From Coprinellus micaceus (lineage: Eukaryota; Basidiomycota; Agaricomycetes; Agaricales; Psathyrellaceae): a stretch of 64,000 nt of DNA. The stretch spans positions 248,001 to 312,000 of the forward strand of contig OX596337.1 of the NCBI GenBank assembly GCA_951394405.1, in the 5' to 3' direction. The position numbers were made by a program, and so were the translations under genes. Shown piece by piece: positions 34,795 to 48,444 of the stretch (the first letter of the stretch is position 1; every line of letters begins with the position of its first letter). The notes below the pieces were generated by a model. The model saw nothing but the letters and a program-made list of their open reading frames with translations. It was not told the DNA's origin and ran no database searches.

Positions 34795-37700
34795 CCGCCG
34801 TGCCTAAGGCATCGGCCTCTGCACCAAGTGAACAGGAAGCGCCCGTCACGTCGGTGCGAGACGTGATTGATCCGGACTGTGGCTGTGCTCGGCTGCCTCG
34901 CCCAGCGATTTTCAATGCTCCTCCTGCTCTCTCTTCCCTTTTGCTTCCCTCTGACCTGCCCCGTGCTTCTAGCTCAGTGACATCCTTCTGTGTGCTTAGC
35001 CCCTTTTAATCGTCGAACCAGAAATCCAGGGGCGTTTAGTCCTCTTACTCGACCACGAAACTGCCCGTGCTCTCCTCGAGGCTTTCGGCTTCTCTCCGAC
35101 CTATCGCACCACAACGTCTACGATCTATCGACACTGATACAATCCTCCCTTGACTCATGCGTCTATCACTGCTTCCCTCTTCGCTAGTACCTGGCGACCA
35201 GACAATAACGAGTACGGCTTCAACCGGTACCATCGCTTGCCTACGTTTCCTCTAGCTATAGCCAGCTCTGACCATTTCGCTTCCGTAATCCTATCCACCT
35301 CATCACTCTCTGAACTCATACGCTGTTCGCTACCTCTCACCCGTTGAACCACTGCTCTTCCCTACCCCCCATCGACCGCTCTTCGCATCTTCTTCAGTTT
35401 AGCTTCGTTGAACACACCCAATGTCAGTCGTTCACTGACCGACGCTCGGCATATGGGCAGAGTTATGCCAATGCTCACGAACCTTCTGTCAATAGGTGAC
35501 TACTCGGTGAGCCCTCGATCCTCCGGATCTCAAACTGGACAGAACTCGACCCTCTCTTGTGACTAACGTGTAAACATCTCTTGGGTAGCTCGAGGGTGCC
35601 TTCTGGGGGTACTAATGGTGCGAAGCGACGTTGTTAATTTACGGGTTTCAGATAGAGGATTCTGGGGGGCGTATAGGATGGAAGCCACACATGTCGACGC
35701 TCTACACAAAAATCTAAGCGCCCACTTTCTTGTGTGAAACTATCTGCCACCGGCACCTATTGCGCGGTGCTTCGCCCATTTGAGGTCGTCCGTTCGAATC
35801 GCAGACGCTCGTTGTCTGCTACCTCCACTTTCCCTCCGCTGTCTACCCTCGGTTCCCACTCTCCGATTCACCTTCCGACGCTCGTCCTCACTCGCACCCT
35901 TGAACTGAGAAGCCCTCGACCACATCCTACGCAAACGACAAGTCGACGGCCTTCGGTGTTCCAGGCCTTTCCTCTTGCTCACTCCAAGGATCCTCGACAT
36001 CCTGCCTATGCAGCAGATCCAGGTCCAAATTCGAACACACCGCTCGATGAAGATTTGGCGTCGATTGAGCGGGCCGTAGGGACACAAGACCCAGTAGGCC
36101 TCTTCGTTGTCCATCGTCTCAAGAGCACCACCCATCTTCCACAACGCCAACAAGAGACCAACAGATGCGCACTGCCCCATCAACGCCACAACTCGATGAA
36201 CACCAAGGGTAGAACGACCAGGCTCCGACAGGGAAGGAGCTTTCAAATCCTATTCCACTGGGTAGGACCAGTGTTGGGCGTCGCCGACGGATTGGATCTG
36301 GCCGAGTGCCTAGTAGCCCAGAAGGTACATTTATCGTATCATCGGCTTCTTGTTCCTCCCCTTTCCTCCTCGGCGCACCTTCATTACCTCTTCCCCCGCC
36401 TTCTGTGCTTCGCAAGCTTCAACACCGCGCGTATGGTTTCTGTCTTTAACCCCAGTCTTTAACCTCCCCTGCTCTTCCTACCCGCTTCTATATAGCATAC
36501 TGACAACCCCCTTCAGGTGACGTCCCGTCAAACTGGCTCTTCCACATAGCGACGATCCTTTGCCGTTCCCCATGTTCCACTTTCGCAAGTCAAGGGCCCC
36601 CACACTGCTTATGCTGGGCCAATCAATCTGCATCCACCGGCGGCGGCTTTTGCGGTCGCACCTGGATGCCTTCTTACGTCTACCTGCCTACCCTCGACTT
36701 CCGCCGACCGACCGAGCATCATGGAACGGCCACCCTGTCCCCATCTCCAGAAAGTCGAAGAGAACGGAACGTCGGGACTGACTGGGAGCGGATCCAAACC
36801 AAGCAAAAAGCGGTCCATTCAGAACCCCCCTTGCTTTCACTTTCCTTCCAACCAGTGAGGGGCACTCATCTTCTTGAGAACCCCGCCATCCAGCGTACCT
36901 ATCACGCCTTCACGCATTCCCGCCGACAGACTACGAGCAACCCCTGTTCCCTTGGGCCTATGTCGAGGCATTGGTGAACTTTCGACCGTTCAGCGCATCC
37001 GCCGAACGCGTCAACAGGACGGGTGGGGTGAAGACGTTGTCTTCGTCGGGTATCCAGTCGAGCGGCAGAAGTCGGCCGATGTGCAGCAGCTGGAGAGGGG
37101 GTGGGTGGGGTCAGGAGGTTGTGGGTGTGGAGAAGAGTAGAACAGGAGCTATTGCGTGTGTCAGGGAGGGAATGTTCTTGTTGGTACGTTTCTCCCTCGT
37201 GCCGTCGCCAGCCTTCTGCTAGGTGCTACCTATCCCCTTCGTCACGCCTAAAGCGCACTCTGCGGTGCTTTCCTCCGACTTTCCCATCGCCGTCCGATCA
37301 CAAAACATTCATGTTATGGCTGCTTTCGTTTTCTCCCCTCTATTTTGACCTTAACCAAAAATATTCTCGTCCCTCCACTTCATTGCCTCCCTCTCGCCTT
37401 CACGCTTTACGATTGTGCTGACGGCCCCTTTCTAGGTCAAACTAGCCCTCCTCCCACACTGAGTACGAGGCTGGATCGAAATACAAATCCGTATCAACCA
37501 TCCCTGGCCACCGACTCGCCTCATCTGCGCTCTGGAACCTCGGGGAGGAGCCAAGCCGCAACACGACTTGCACCGAGGCCTTGACGTCGTTATCTGCCAG
37601 AGCCTCGTGGTGGGGATTTGGGTTTTCTGTCGCTCTCGGCGTACTGGAGGTGCATTGGATTCCGGGCGTAGGGGTAGGGCGGGGTGGATGCACCATGACC

Positions 37701-39256
37701 AGCTGTCCTATCCCCGTTTTCGATCTCTTCACGAATGACGTTTGCGACTACTCTGCGAGTCGTATTCGCTTCAGCTTTGTATTTCGCCTCTGTTCCTTCG
37801 TGTTCTCAATTCGAGCCTCCACAGTTATTTTCACGCTTTAGCTCTGGACGAGCCTTTCGTTTCCGTCTAATTCTGAATACTCTTTTATTATATATCCTTC
37901 GAGCCCTTCATGCTTATCCTTCGTCGGGTTCCGCTCGGCCCACATCTCTCGCTTCTCTTCTCCACCCCACCCCACCTTCTAGCTCGCCCCCGCATCCCAC
38001 CTTCTTTGTTTCGTTCTATTCCCTCCCACTCTCGGGAGGTGCAAGCGGGGTCAGGCTTTGCACACGCACCTTCGAGGGCGTTGAACACTGTGTGTAAGGA
38101 GTCTACAACGCAGGAGGTTGAACGCCCAAGGCGTACGGGAGACTGGAATGATGGATGAACAGGTGGGGAGCGGATGCCAGCTTTGCGAGGATTCACAGGA
38201 TGTGTGAGGTCCTTGCTAGATGGTACGGCGGTCGTGGGCCGCTTCTCCCTTCCCGGCGCTTTGGGTGGCCGTCTTAATCCTTGTTTGCTCGGCTTCCCAT
38301 TTCGTTCGAGGGGACAGGATGCGATGCCTCTATGTATGCCCTCAATTGGTCGTTGAGTGTGCGCCAAGGCATTGGCATAGCTCTTGCATCGACGTCGTCA
38401 TCTTCGGCGTTGTTTGGGGCTAGAACCAGTCGAACCGATTCTCTATTATGCTAACCCTGCATACTTCAGCTTCAGCCTGGACCTGAAGCAAGCGTGTCCC
38501 CCTCCCATATCGATTCAGTATCAGCCATTCATCAATCGCTACTGATAGCAAAATACAATTCACCGACATTCAAGCCATGAAGGTAACCTCTGGACCTTGT
38601 GTTTCAAGAAACAGGCTCCCACCAGCTTCATTACACGGCGCTCTTCGAAACTACATTCTTTCGACGCTAATGACCCCAATATCGCCTTTCTTCAGCTCTC
38701 GACGATGGTAATTCAAGCTTCCTGGGCATTACGTGGTGCTCAGCATTTGGCTAATCACTGTAAGAGCTTAAGCTGTCTAAAATCGGCGCCAAAAGTGTTT
38801 CATCCGAATGTGGACCCCGTCGTTGTTCCATACTAGTAGCCAGTTGGAGGGACGGATTGGGAGAAACAGTATAAATTGTGTCAAATCTCGACTTGAGCAC
38901 CCATCCCCCACGCACCATTGTGATCATCGGCCCTTCGCCAAAGAGTGCACTCAGCCCTCCAAATAAGCGCCCTAGCACGCACCTGACCCTGGCAATTAAA
39001 GGGGCCAAAAACACGTTATATGAGGCGCTGAAGGCGAGCATGGTGATCTAACTCGGGTTATACGTGCGCCTCATTTCAATATTTGAGACGTAGCATGACA
39101 TTGGCTAGTGCTCAGGTTGGGGAGGTTCAGCGCATCGGTGGGTGCCCGGTTAACGTGGGAACGAACCTGTGTGATGGAATGAGGCCGTGTTGCGAGCCTC
39201 ATTCTCCTTTGATTGGCAACTTCTACGGTTCTACCTTGACAAGAGGGCAGATTCCT
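34795..39256 (+). repeat. Upstream module of unit D
   Basis: This resumes the unit sequence after the outer transposable element, with the AAGCGCCCGTC and ACTGTGGCTGTGCT marker. TAAGCGCCC copies are at 35715 and 38964. A block from about 36980 matches unit E near 47580 (CAGCGCATCCGCCGAACGCG against CAGCACGTCTGCCAAACGTG). A block at 38171 (ATGCCAGCTTTGCG) matches 49018. Relative to E there is a D-specific insertion of about 0.5 kb between roughly 38235 and 38755. No intact gene is seen; decayed F-box-like pieces resemble those of C and E. Confidence 0.65.
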
Positions 39257-42139
39257 ATGGCCCTAGGGAGGTTCATTCGACGCCTCCTCTGCCATGAGGC
39301 TGACTCGGTACCTCTGGTAGATGAGCCTCTGGTAGCGAGTACACCATCCAATGCTCAAGGTGAGCATCTCCCTCTGGGATTCTGGCCGAGAATCTGATTC
39401 TGGTCGGGTGACCTTAAGCAGCAATTGCCCTAGTTGAAGTTCCACCCCAGGCGATACCACCAGCAATTCGAATCCTAAGTCCAGCGGAAACCACACCTCT
39501 ACCCCTATCGCTTCATGGTGAACAACTAGATGCGCCCGCCCAACGGGAGCGCGGGTCAAGCCTGGTCGGGCCGGGAAAGCTGGAGGAAGCGATCCCGCCA
39601 CCTCCCATCTCCTCACACAACCCTAATTATATACAAGAGGCCAACATCAACCACGTCAAGGGCGACTACATCGACCAACGGCGAATCACGCACACCCATA
39701 TAAGCGGCGACCCAGAGAGAGATTACGAGTCCGATGTTGAAAATCGTCGGCGTAAGTGTTCGTTTCCTCGATTCGGGGCAAGGCCTAAGAATATTAATAA
39801 CGATGATATTTCAAGTCCTGGACGACCTGAAAAGGGAGTCGGCGCTCGGTGCGATAGCAAACGCAGAGGAGCGTGCGTATGCGCCCCGATGCCTTCACGA
39901 AACAAGAGCCAAAGTCCTGAATGATTTGGAGATGTGGTCGGCTGCCAAGGGCCGATGGAAGGACGCCGAACTGCTTGTGCTCACTGGTCCAGCCGGTCAC
40001 GGGAAGAGCGCCATCATGCAAAGTTTCTCTGAGCGGCTCTTGGAGAAATCGAGAGGGACCCATATCGTCGTCGCGACCTTCTTCTTCAAGGCCACTATTC
40101 CGGAGCAGAACCAGCCCAAGGCGATGGTGACCACTCTCGCTCATCAAGTTGCGGTGAGGTGCCCATCCATCCGGCGCAATATTGTTGCTGCCATCCAAGA
40201 TGATGTTGGGATCTTCTCGACGTCCCTAGAGCATCAGATGAAGCATCTTCTCGTCAATCCAATCACCGGTTCGCACACTGCGTCTCCCGACCCTTCCCTC
40301 ACTGTCATTTGCGCGGTGGATGGCCTTGATGAATGCGACGCAGACGACACCCAGTCTCGAATTATACGCCTCCTACATATGTTATCGACAGTGCCGAACA
40401 CCCGCATCGTCCTTGCCAGTCGACCGGAGTTTCCCATTGAGTCTGCCATCAAAGGCAGGATGCCGGGTATGCTACGCATCGACCTAAACAAGGACTATAG
40501 TGCCGGTGAAGACATACGCCAATTCACTTGGATCAAGTTGTTGGAAATTCGGGATAGGTTGTTACCAGCTATTGATCGTATAAGTTGGCCTTGCGAAGGG
40601 GACGCCGAGAAGATCGCCGACTACGCCTCGGGTCAATTCATCCTCGCCGACACGGCGATGAGATATGTGGATGACAGGCGCTACAATCCGAGGGAGCGCC
40701 TGAAGGAGGTTCTGGCCTTGTGCGGAGGAGTGAGGCCAGGGGCAGACTCTCCCGGGTCTACTCGACCACTTGGCACTCTAGATAACCTGTTCACCGGAAT
40801 CCTCGAAAGGGCTGCGCGGAACGCCTATCCCGACTTGGAGAGCAAAGTAGGATTACTCGAGCTTGCATCCTTGGTCTGGATTCTGGTCAAGATAATTCCG
40901 TCCAAGAAAGCACCCATCCGCCGTTTTCACAATGCTGCCCAACTCATGCCTCTTTGGGTCATCGAGGAGGCCCTAGGCCTACCGACCGGAGGGCTTGCCC
41001 GCGAACTCTCGGACCTACACTCTTTACTGGAGGTGCCGGAGGAGATGTCCGGATGCAACGATATTAGCGTGCATCACAAGTCATTGGTTGACTTTCTTGG
41101 GGACCCTCGGAGGTCGGGCCATCTGGGAGATATACCTCTGAGTGCGAAGAGTCGGTTCGATGATATGATTATCCGAAGTCTGCGCCAAATGACCCAGAAC
41201 GGTGAGGGATCTTGCTCCCTGACCCTCTTGGCGTATACCGGCCAGTGCCTTGCTGACCTTATTGATTTCCTTCAGACCTCATGAAGCGCCTTATCCTAAC
41301 CCAGCCCACGAAGCCTCATATCCTCCATTACCTACATATCCTATGCAAACCGCAAGCGGTTATCAATGGCATTGACGGCAAGGTTTGGAAGGTTCTCCTG
41401 TCCTCGCTAACCACTTGGGAGGCGCTGTGCCTTCAAGATTGGGTCTTTTCTGGCCTGTGGGTGGGCCCCTGTGTATGGAGGGTGGAAAGAGCCCCAGCGA
41501 AGGAGCTCGATACGGGTGTTAGTATTCTGTTTCTACCAGGATATTGCGAAAAACTGATGACTATGTCAATCAGGGATTGTGGAGCAACATCATCCGTGGG
41601 ATTAGCAAGGAAGACCTCTCGAATCAACATTCGGCCTCGGATGCTGACGTCGAGGAGTTACGCTCAAGGCTAGGCGCTCCAGTAAATATTATTTCTGAAG
41701 AGGACAGCTTTGTGTATACCCCGACCAGGCGCTCACCAGCCAGCAAGGTTGGGTGCTGCACGATGGGTCTCCCCTGGTTTCCTACTGCTCGCGTCCTAGC
41801 ATCGCTGTGGGCGCCTCAGAAGCGACTTGCCGCCAACCTCGACGTCATTTGGCCAGGATCTTGTCAAACTCCCCCTGGCCATACCACCATATTACGAAGC
41901 TCATAGTGTTATTTCGTCAGTACTACCGTCGGCCTGGCACTCAGTGGGAGAACCGTCTCGACCCCATTCTTGCAGCACCCGAGTCAGAAGCGTGGCGGCT
42001 AATCGACGAGCACCTTGGAGATGTGACCACGGAGAGTGAGGCTTTTGAAAGAGAGGGGGAAAGCGACGGGGAGGATGACAGGATGAAGTCATGGAATGAA
42101 GAGATGAGGCAAAGGTTAGCAGGCGTTTGGGGGTGCTGA
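39257..42139 (+). pseudogene. NACHT gene D, truncated by internal deletion
   Basis: Model: exons 39257-39359, 39422-39751, 39816-41201, 41276-41517 and 41574 onward. The NACHT half is intact: IQEANINHVKGDYIDQRR, P-loop GPAGHGKS (202-209), ICAVDGLDECDADD, HHKSLVDFLGDPRRSGHLGD. In the last exon, after SLWAPQKRLAANLDV, the sequence jumps at about 41849 to what in E lies some 0.7 kb further on. The frame shifts and stops at 41906, leaving 797 aa. The lost piece holds the second P-loop, the LLQGLHLLSPE segment and the sensor-like strand. The old C-terminal coding sequence (TQWENRLDPILAAPESEAWR) continues out of frame to 42139. A NACHT-only protein could still be made, so this may be a functional short variant. 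Confidence 0.85.
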
Positions 42140-42733
42140 AAGGGGTTGCTGGAGGATCAGTCGGGTCACGTTCCCCTCGGGCTTGTGTATCCATGAGATG
42201 CATCGCCCCATATGCCTCGTTCACTCGTTCCTTCTCCCGCGGTAGCGTGGTCTAATTTTTCTTCACTTATCGCCCCCATCCCTTCCCCGGCCCATCCGCT
42301 TCGTACATATATCTGCATAGCTACGCTTCGTGTTCTCGTTCTCATTCTTGTTCCGACTTTCTGCACAGACCTGCTGCTTACCCCCTTTAGTTGCCTTCAC
42401 TCCCTTACTTACTACCCTGTTTCAAATACCGGTTCGGTCCTTCGATATTTACGGTTTCATCCGTTTCATCAATTTTGCATCGTGTTAGAGAAGCGATGGT
42501 AAGCGCCCAAGAATCGTGATCCCCGTTCTGTACGAAGATCTACACGACGACAATATCTAGTGCCGAGTGCCGAGGTCAGTCGCGACGATCCTCCACGCAA
42601 TCGACACTTTCTCTCTCCCTCCCCACATCTCCCCTTGCTGTACCCTCCTGTTCCATCCTGTCCGAATAGAAGGGGACTTTTATCCCCTAACCTATTAGTA
42701 CTCTCCATCCCAATTCCCACTCCTTTCCATCAT

Positions 42734-43892
42734 CTAGTCCTCCGTTCGTACGATTGGTGCTGCGGGGAAAGTGGTCAGGTAAGGAAGGGATGATGTTCGC
42801 CGACCGACTGGTGGCGAACTCGGACATGTCAAGATGGGTATTGGTGCTGTAGGCGTTGCCATACTGAACCGACGTTCTGGAGACCGGCTTGCGAACGTCA
42901 AGGAAATGAAGAGCACCTGCCCATGTCGAAACCGCAGAGTGAGGGCGCTGGGAGACACATCCAGGCTCGAAGCCAGGCTCGAGGCAAGACTCATACGCGT
43001 ACCCTCAGATGTGGAACCACCTACCGGTGTCGAGCGCGATCTGGACACCGAACGAAGTTCCGTGCTCCCTGACAGTATGGCACTGAGCGAACCGCATCGC
43101 ATTGTGCAGATTTACGCTAGTTACACCGGAATATGGGTCGGTCATGCGAGGACGCTCACTGAGCATCACGGGCACCGACACTCTGCATCATCGTCCCTCG
43201 CCGACATCTTTCGCCTCCATTTCTGATAAACCCACCCCCACCGGCGCAACCAACGTACATCGAAGTACGAGTCGACTGTGTCCCACCACCCTCTGCACTT
43301 GAAGCCATGTCCACACCGATGCCTCCACCGTCCATGCCTTAATCCACACTTTCGACGTCAGAGTGGGTTTCTAAGCTATCGTCGTTCCCCCCAGAGCAGG
43401 CGTCCACGATCTACCCAACCGCAACTGGATCGGAGACGTTCGTTGGGGGCGGGAGGAGGTGCTGACATGCGTGTATTGTCCCCTTCGCTTGAGCAACTTC
43501 GATGCCGGCCAAAGCGTGGATGTGAAGGTGGGCGAAGAAGAAACATGGGGTAGGGATCTTAGGTCAACGGCTAGCGGAATACTGAGAAGTCGGGCAGTCG
43601 GAAGGAGGAGAGCATCCCGCGGGTGCATCTTGATTAGGGATTGGACGGGGTAACCGCCCCGTCGAGGCGGAGACTGTAGTCGTGACTGGACGCGTCGCAT
43701 ATGGGCGGTGGGAGAGAGCTGCATAGCTGAAAGTTGACTTCGATTGGCCAGGCCGATAGCGTCGCCCAAGGCCATCGAGGTGGGATTTGTACACTGGCCC
43801 GGGGCTGCGGTTGATACTCTCCTGGCTGTGATGAGCAGTCGGGGTGGGTGAGACTCTGTGTCTGAGAAACGAAGGGGTAAGCTAAGGGTCAA
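42734..43892 (-). pseudogene. Remains of a minus-strand gene, unit D copy
   Basis: Counterpart of 27343-28489. The stretch 43794-43564 aligns in one frame with unit C (QSKSTF, SHRP, ATRP, PIPNQ, PPSDCPTSQ). The stretch CHTVREHGTSFGVQ (about 43060) matches CRTVGEHGSSFSVQ of unit C but in a frame broken by nearby stops. The protein family is not recognised. Confidence 0.3.
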
Positions 43893-44261
43893 CCATTACG
43901 CAGTGCGGGAGGGAGCTCACTTGCGAGAAACACGTTTCTGCTGACCTCAACATTCCACGATACAGCTCGAAATCGCCTGCGGCGTCGATACTACGAGCTA
44001 CAAAGCTGGTCTTCGTCAGGGGCATACCCTCACTCGATGAAGGACGGCGCCTGGTGAGGGTATTCACCCCAAGGTGACCGGGGAACACTCGAGGAAGTCC
44101 GTCGATCTCAGAACGATGAGGGTGGCACCCAATACCAACGTTATATCGACCCTCGGTCTATCGCGACGAGGAAATAAGTATATCGGGGGTCTCAAGGGTG
44201 TCGTCGACCCGAGCGATTTTGAATTCATGTGAAGGCGGTGGGGGGATCTATGTCGCGGTTC

Positions 44262-44461
44262 NNNNNNNNNNNNNNNNNNNNNNNNNNNNNNNNNNNNNNN
44301 NNNNNNNNNNNNNNNNNNNNNNNNNNNNNNNNNNNNNNNNNNNNNNNNNNNNNNNNNNNNNNNNNNNNNNNNNNNNNNNNNNNNNNNNNNNNNNNNNNNN
44401 NNNNNNNNNNNNNNNNNNNNNNNNNNNNNNNNNNNNNNNNNNNNNNNNNNNNNNNNNNNNN
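44262..44461. other. Assembly gap (200 N)
   Basis: Exactly 200 consecutive N, a common scaffold placeholder. The true length is unknown. It lies inside the repeated downstream module of unit D, where collapsed repeats are likely. Confidence 0.98.
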
Positions 44462-46079
44462 AAACCTTCCTCGCTGAAGGTTGGAGTACAGGCGAGGGCC
44501 CCTGGCGGGTCGAATGATAGGTATTCGCCCTCCTTACCCGGGCATCGCTGTTATGCCAGAGCAGTATCCGTTGGCCGCGGGTGTGACAGGAGATGGTGTG
44601 GAACGCCCGCGGAAGATGGCCGGGCACCCGAGGAGGTACTGGCGGGTTGGAAAGAGCGAGGTGGGTCTAAACTGTTGTCGCGATCCTTGGCGTCACACTC
44701 TCGAGGAAGAGCAACCACGCCTCTCCTGCGAAATGGAGAATGTGATCAGGGCTAATACATTACGAACCAACTCCAGCACCCTGGATAAAGAGAGCAGATG
44801 GCATACCGAATAGTTAAGCCGCACCAGTCGCGCAGCTATCCCCTAATCCTCTAGCCCGTCCTTCGGTCGTTCCCCACATCCCTTGGCCATTACAACATCA
44901 TCATCCGCCTCTTGCAGAAGAGTTCCGTAAGTCGGGCTTGCTGTGCTCGATAGCACGGTTTCGGAAGGCGTGGCGGTCGAGGAATCGGGGGTGTAGCTCA
45001 GTTATAAGGCCCAAGTCGAGGAAGGGGCAGGTTATATTCCCTCGAGTATGGTGCGGAATTGGGGAGGTTTGAGCCATTCGCCCATTGCAGGCGTCCAAGT
45101 ATCGTTCAGTCGTGCGCTGCAGTTGAGAAGAGCTCGTACCCGCAGTAATGACTTAGTAGAGTACGTGAAGCAGAGGTTCAGGGAGGCAGCGCGAGTGACG
45201 GTTGTGGTTTTGGGAGAGGTTGAACCAGCAAGCGCCCGCCAGAGTCATCGGCACAGCGATTGATCCGGGCTGTGGCTGTGCTTGGCCTCCGTGTCCAGCG
45301 ATTTCGAATGATTTTGCTCTCATTCTCTTCCCTCCCGAGTTTCGAGTCCTGCGCCTTCTTCTGTGAACTAACCGCTTGTACTTATCCAACTAGAATGCCC
45401 GGCGAGATTTGGTGCTCCGATTGGAGGAACAAACAAGCATGAGACCATCTTCTCCTCGAAGCTTTCTGTCTATCTCTCTCCCACTATGATCTGGCGACGC
45501 TGCTACACTGGGTTACCGACGCACACGCTTGCCGCTGACTCACCCTTCCACTGCTCCTGGGAGCCACCTCTTGATTTCTGGAGGCGATAACCCATAATGC
45601 AAATACGCGCAGTCACCTTTGCGGGCCTACGACGCCCCCGGATTCATCTTGCACCCAGACTCCTTATCACATCACCCCTCCCTGACCTTATCCCTCCTAT
45701 CTTCGTTCAACTGCCTCATCCCCTACACTTCTCTACTCGTCACGAATTGCTCTTGGAGAATCGGACACAAAACCACATCCCCACCCCCGCTTACGATTGA
45801 ACGATTCCCCCTGGGTGGCTCGAAGGTGCTCTTGATGGCGTTTGAGGGACACATTGAGCTTTTGAATGTCTGGATATTCGACAGAGAATACAGGGAGGCC
45901 CGTACTATAAAAGATGCACATCTGGGGCTCAACTGAGAAATCTAAGCGCCCACTAACTTTTGTGGGATCATCAGCCACCGGCACCTATTATCTGGTGCCG
46001 TCACCCGTGTTCGAACTGGGGGCGCAGGTTGTCTCCCACCTCCATTGTCAACACTTATCGTCCCCCTGGTCTCTTCACC

Positions 46080-47690
46080 CGTTGTCCTTGGTCCTCACTT
46101 GAAACCTTGAGTTTGGAAATCCTCGACCAAATCCTTAGCCTACGGGAACGCCAACCGAATGGATCCCCCGTCCCGCTCATTCTAGGACAACCCCAACGTC
46201 CGTTGTCCGGCCAATCGAGTCGGCATAGATTTGAGCCCGCCGCTCGACGACGGCTCAACGTCAATTGAATGAGCGGTGCTAACGCTAGGTGTAGAGGATA
46301 TCCCCTTCGCCGTTCACCGTCTCGAATGCACCACCTATCTGCACGAGAACACTGGCAAGAGACCAACGTCCGCCCAACGGCTGAGGCACCGCCGCATACT
46401 CCGCCCGCTGCCTCGTCTCGCCACCTTGACCAACAGCGGGACGGCATGATGATACTCAGTGGGGAAGGACGTTCGACTCATGAACCCAACGACTTGGTGG
46501 AATCCGCGTTCAGCGTTGGGAATGGGATTGGGATTCGGTGAGACCCCAGGAATGTAGCAGGTACGTTCCTCTTTCCATCGGCTTCTTGTTCCTCTCCTTT
46601 CATTCCCAACATATTCTCCTACATCGTCTCTTTCTGTTCATCCATATCCTATACTTCGCTACCCTCCGATGCTACGCGTTCCTGTCCCGTTTTTACGTTT
46701 CCGCTTCTATCCAACCCACTGACGACCCTCAGCTGACGGTCCCCTAAACCTGCTCTTCCACTCAGCGCCGATCCTTCCCCGTGCCCCCGTCCCGTTTTCG
46801 CAAATCAAGGACTCCCCCTCGGCGCATGCTGGGACATGCAGATAATTAGCAGTCGCCGTGAGCCTCACACGACGGCCTTTTCGCCTTTCTTTACCTACCC
46901 CTGCACCTCCTTCACAACCTTCGTCATTTGGCGATCAACTACGCGTTGCGAACGGCGCCCGGCCGCCCCATCCCCAACACCTGAACGAAGAGAATGGCAC
47001 GCCGGAACCGACTGGGAGTGTGCACGGGCCAATCGAGCGGCGAACCATTCTGTTGTTCAGGATCACGGCATACTTTCCCCGCCGAATCCACTGTCGTAAA
47101 CCAACGAGGAGGCGCTGGTTACCCTCAGCATATTGTACCCGCCATCCAGCACGCCCATCGCACCTCCGTCCGCCTTCGCCGTCTTACCCTCGCTAGCGCG
47201 CCCCGGTCAAAGCACAAGAGGATATGCAATTCCTAAGCACGCCCACCGAACGCCTCGACGGACCGGGTGATAGCTTCACCCGACGGCTTGGAGTATTCGC
47301 CCGCCCGCATGCCTTCGTCTTCTCCCAATAGACGTTACATCGCGAACGGCCCCTGCCCCGTTCGATTGTCGACAAGATCGTACTGGACACCTCGATGCCT
47401 CAACTAGCGCGGAGTGCATCACCCAAAGCTCCCCATCACCAAGCACCGTCCACGGAACCGACGACGACCCCATCGCCTTGGCGTCCCCGCTACCCCCGTA
47501 CTCATCCCTTCGTCCATCTCCGCCGCATAGAGCGCCCACAACCCCCGTTCCCTTGGACGAGGCCGGGACATGGGAGGATTTTAGATCGTTCAGCACGTCT
47601 GCCAAACGTGTCGATGAAACGGGTAGGGGGGAAGACGTTACCATTCTCCTACTCCCCAGCCGAGTGGCGGAAGTATTTTGATATATAACA
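46080..47690 (+). pseudogene. Decayed F-box/LRR-like frames in unit E
   Basis: An F-box-like start region (LETLSLEILDQILSLRERQ) runs to a stop at 46268. Later frames (VPAIQHAHRTSVRLRRLTLA near 47145, and FSTSAKRVDETGRGED near 47590) match decayed pieces at the same positions in units C and D. No continuous frame remains. Confidence 0.3.
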
Positions 47691-48444
47691 GCTAAAGAAG
47701 GGGTGGGGTGGGGTCAGCAAAACGAGGGAAGAACGCGACTTCGTGGGCATGGAGAAGAGTAGGACAGGAGCTGCTGGGTGTGTAAGGACGGAAACGCTCT
47801 TGTTGGTACGTTTCTCCCTCGTGTCTTCACCAACCTCCTGCTACTACCTATCTCCTTCGTCATGCCCATATTGCGTTCTGCCTATTTCGACCAACTAAAT
47901 GTCATTTCGGCTCACTCCCTTGCTATGCCTCTCAGGGTTTACGATCTCAGGCCTGACAAGTCCTTTCGAGGTCGCCCAACAGGGAGCCGGGGTTGTCCCC
48001 GATTGCTCTCGGCGAACTCGAGGCTGTTTTGGGATTTGGGGTAATGGTCGGACGTGCCCGATGCAATTCTTTATGGCCCTCTTTTTATCGTGTTTTCTGT
48101 GCAGTCGCGATAACATGTTATTGTCTTTGCTCCCAGTTGGGCTCCCGTGATCTTCGGTTCCTTCCTTTTCCTTCGGATTCCAAATTGAACATTCAGTCAT
48201 TTCCGTGCTTGGAGCTCACGGGCCTTTCTCTCTCTCTCTCCGTTCTTGTCCCCGAAACACTATTGTTTCCCTTTGTGTATTCTTGAAATCCTTCGCATTC
48301 TCTCCTTCGTTTGGTCTTCCCTTCGACGTTCTTCTCCCATCATCCATCTCCGCCCCACCTTCCCACCAGTATTTGGGATTCCTTGTTTCGTTCTGCTCCT
48401 TCCCCGGCTCGACGAGTGCTAAAACCCTTGCACACGCACATATA

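Larger units (their letters stand above)
42140..45190 (+). repeat. Downstream module of unit D
   Basis: Matches the downstream module of unit C throughout, with the same order of landmarks (see 26709-29897). It is interrupted by an assembly gap at 44262-44461. The minus-strand gene remains correspond to 43892-43371 and about 43130-42734 here. Confidence 0.65.

Noticed and set aside
44064..44755. Frames running through the N stretch
   Set aside because: The central residues are unknown sequence; an open frame through N has no meaning.
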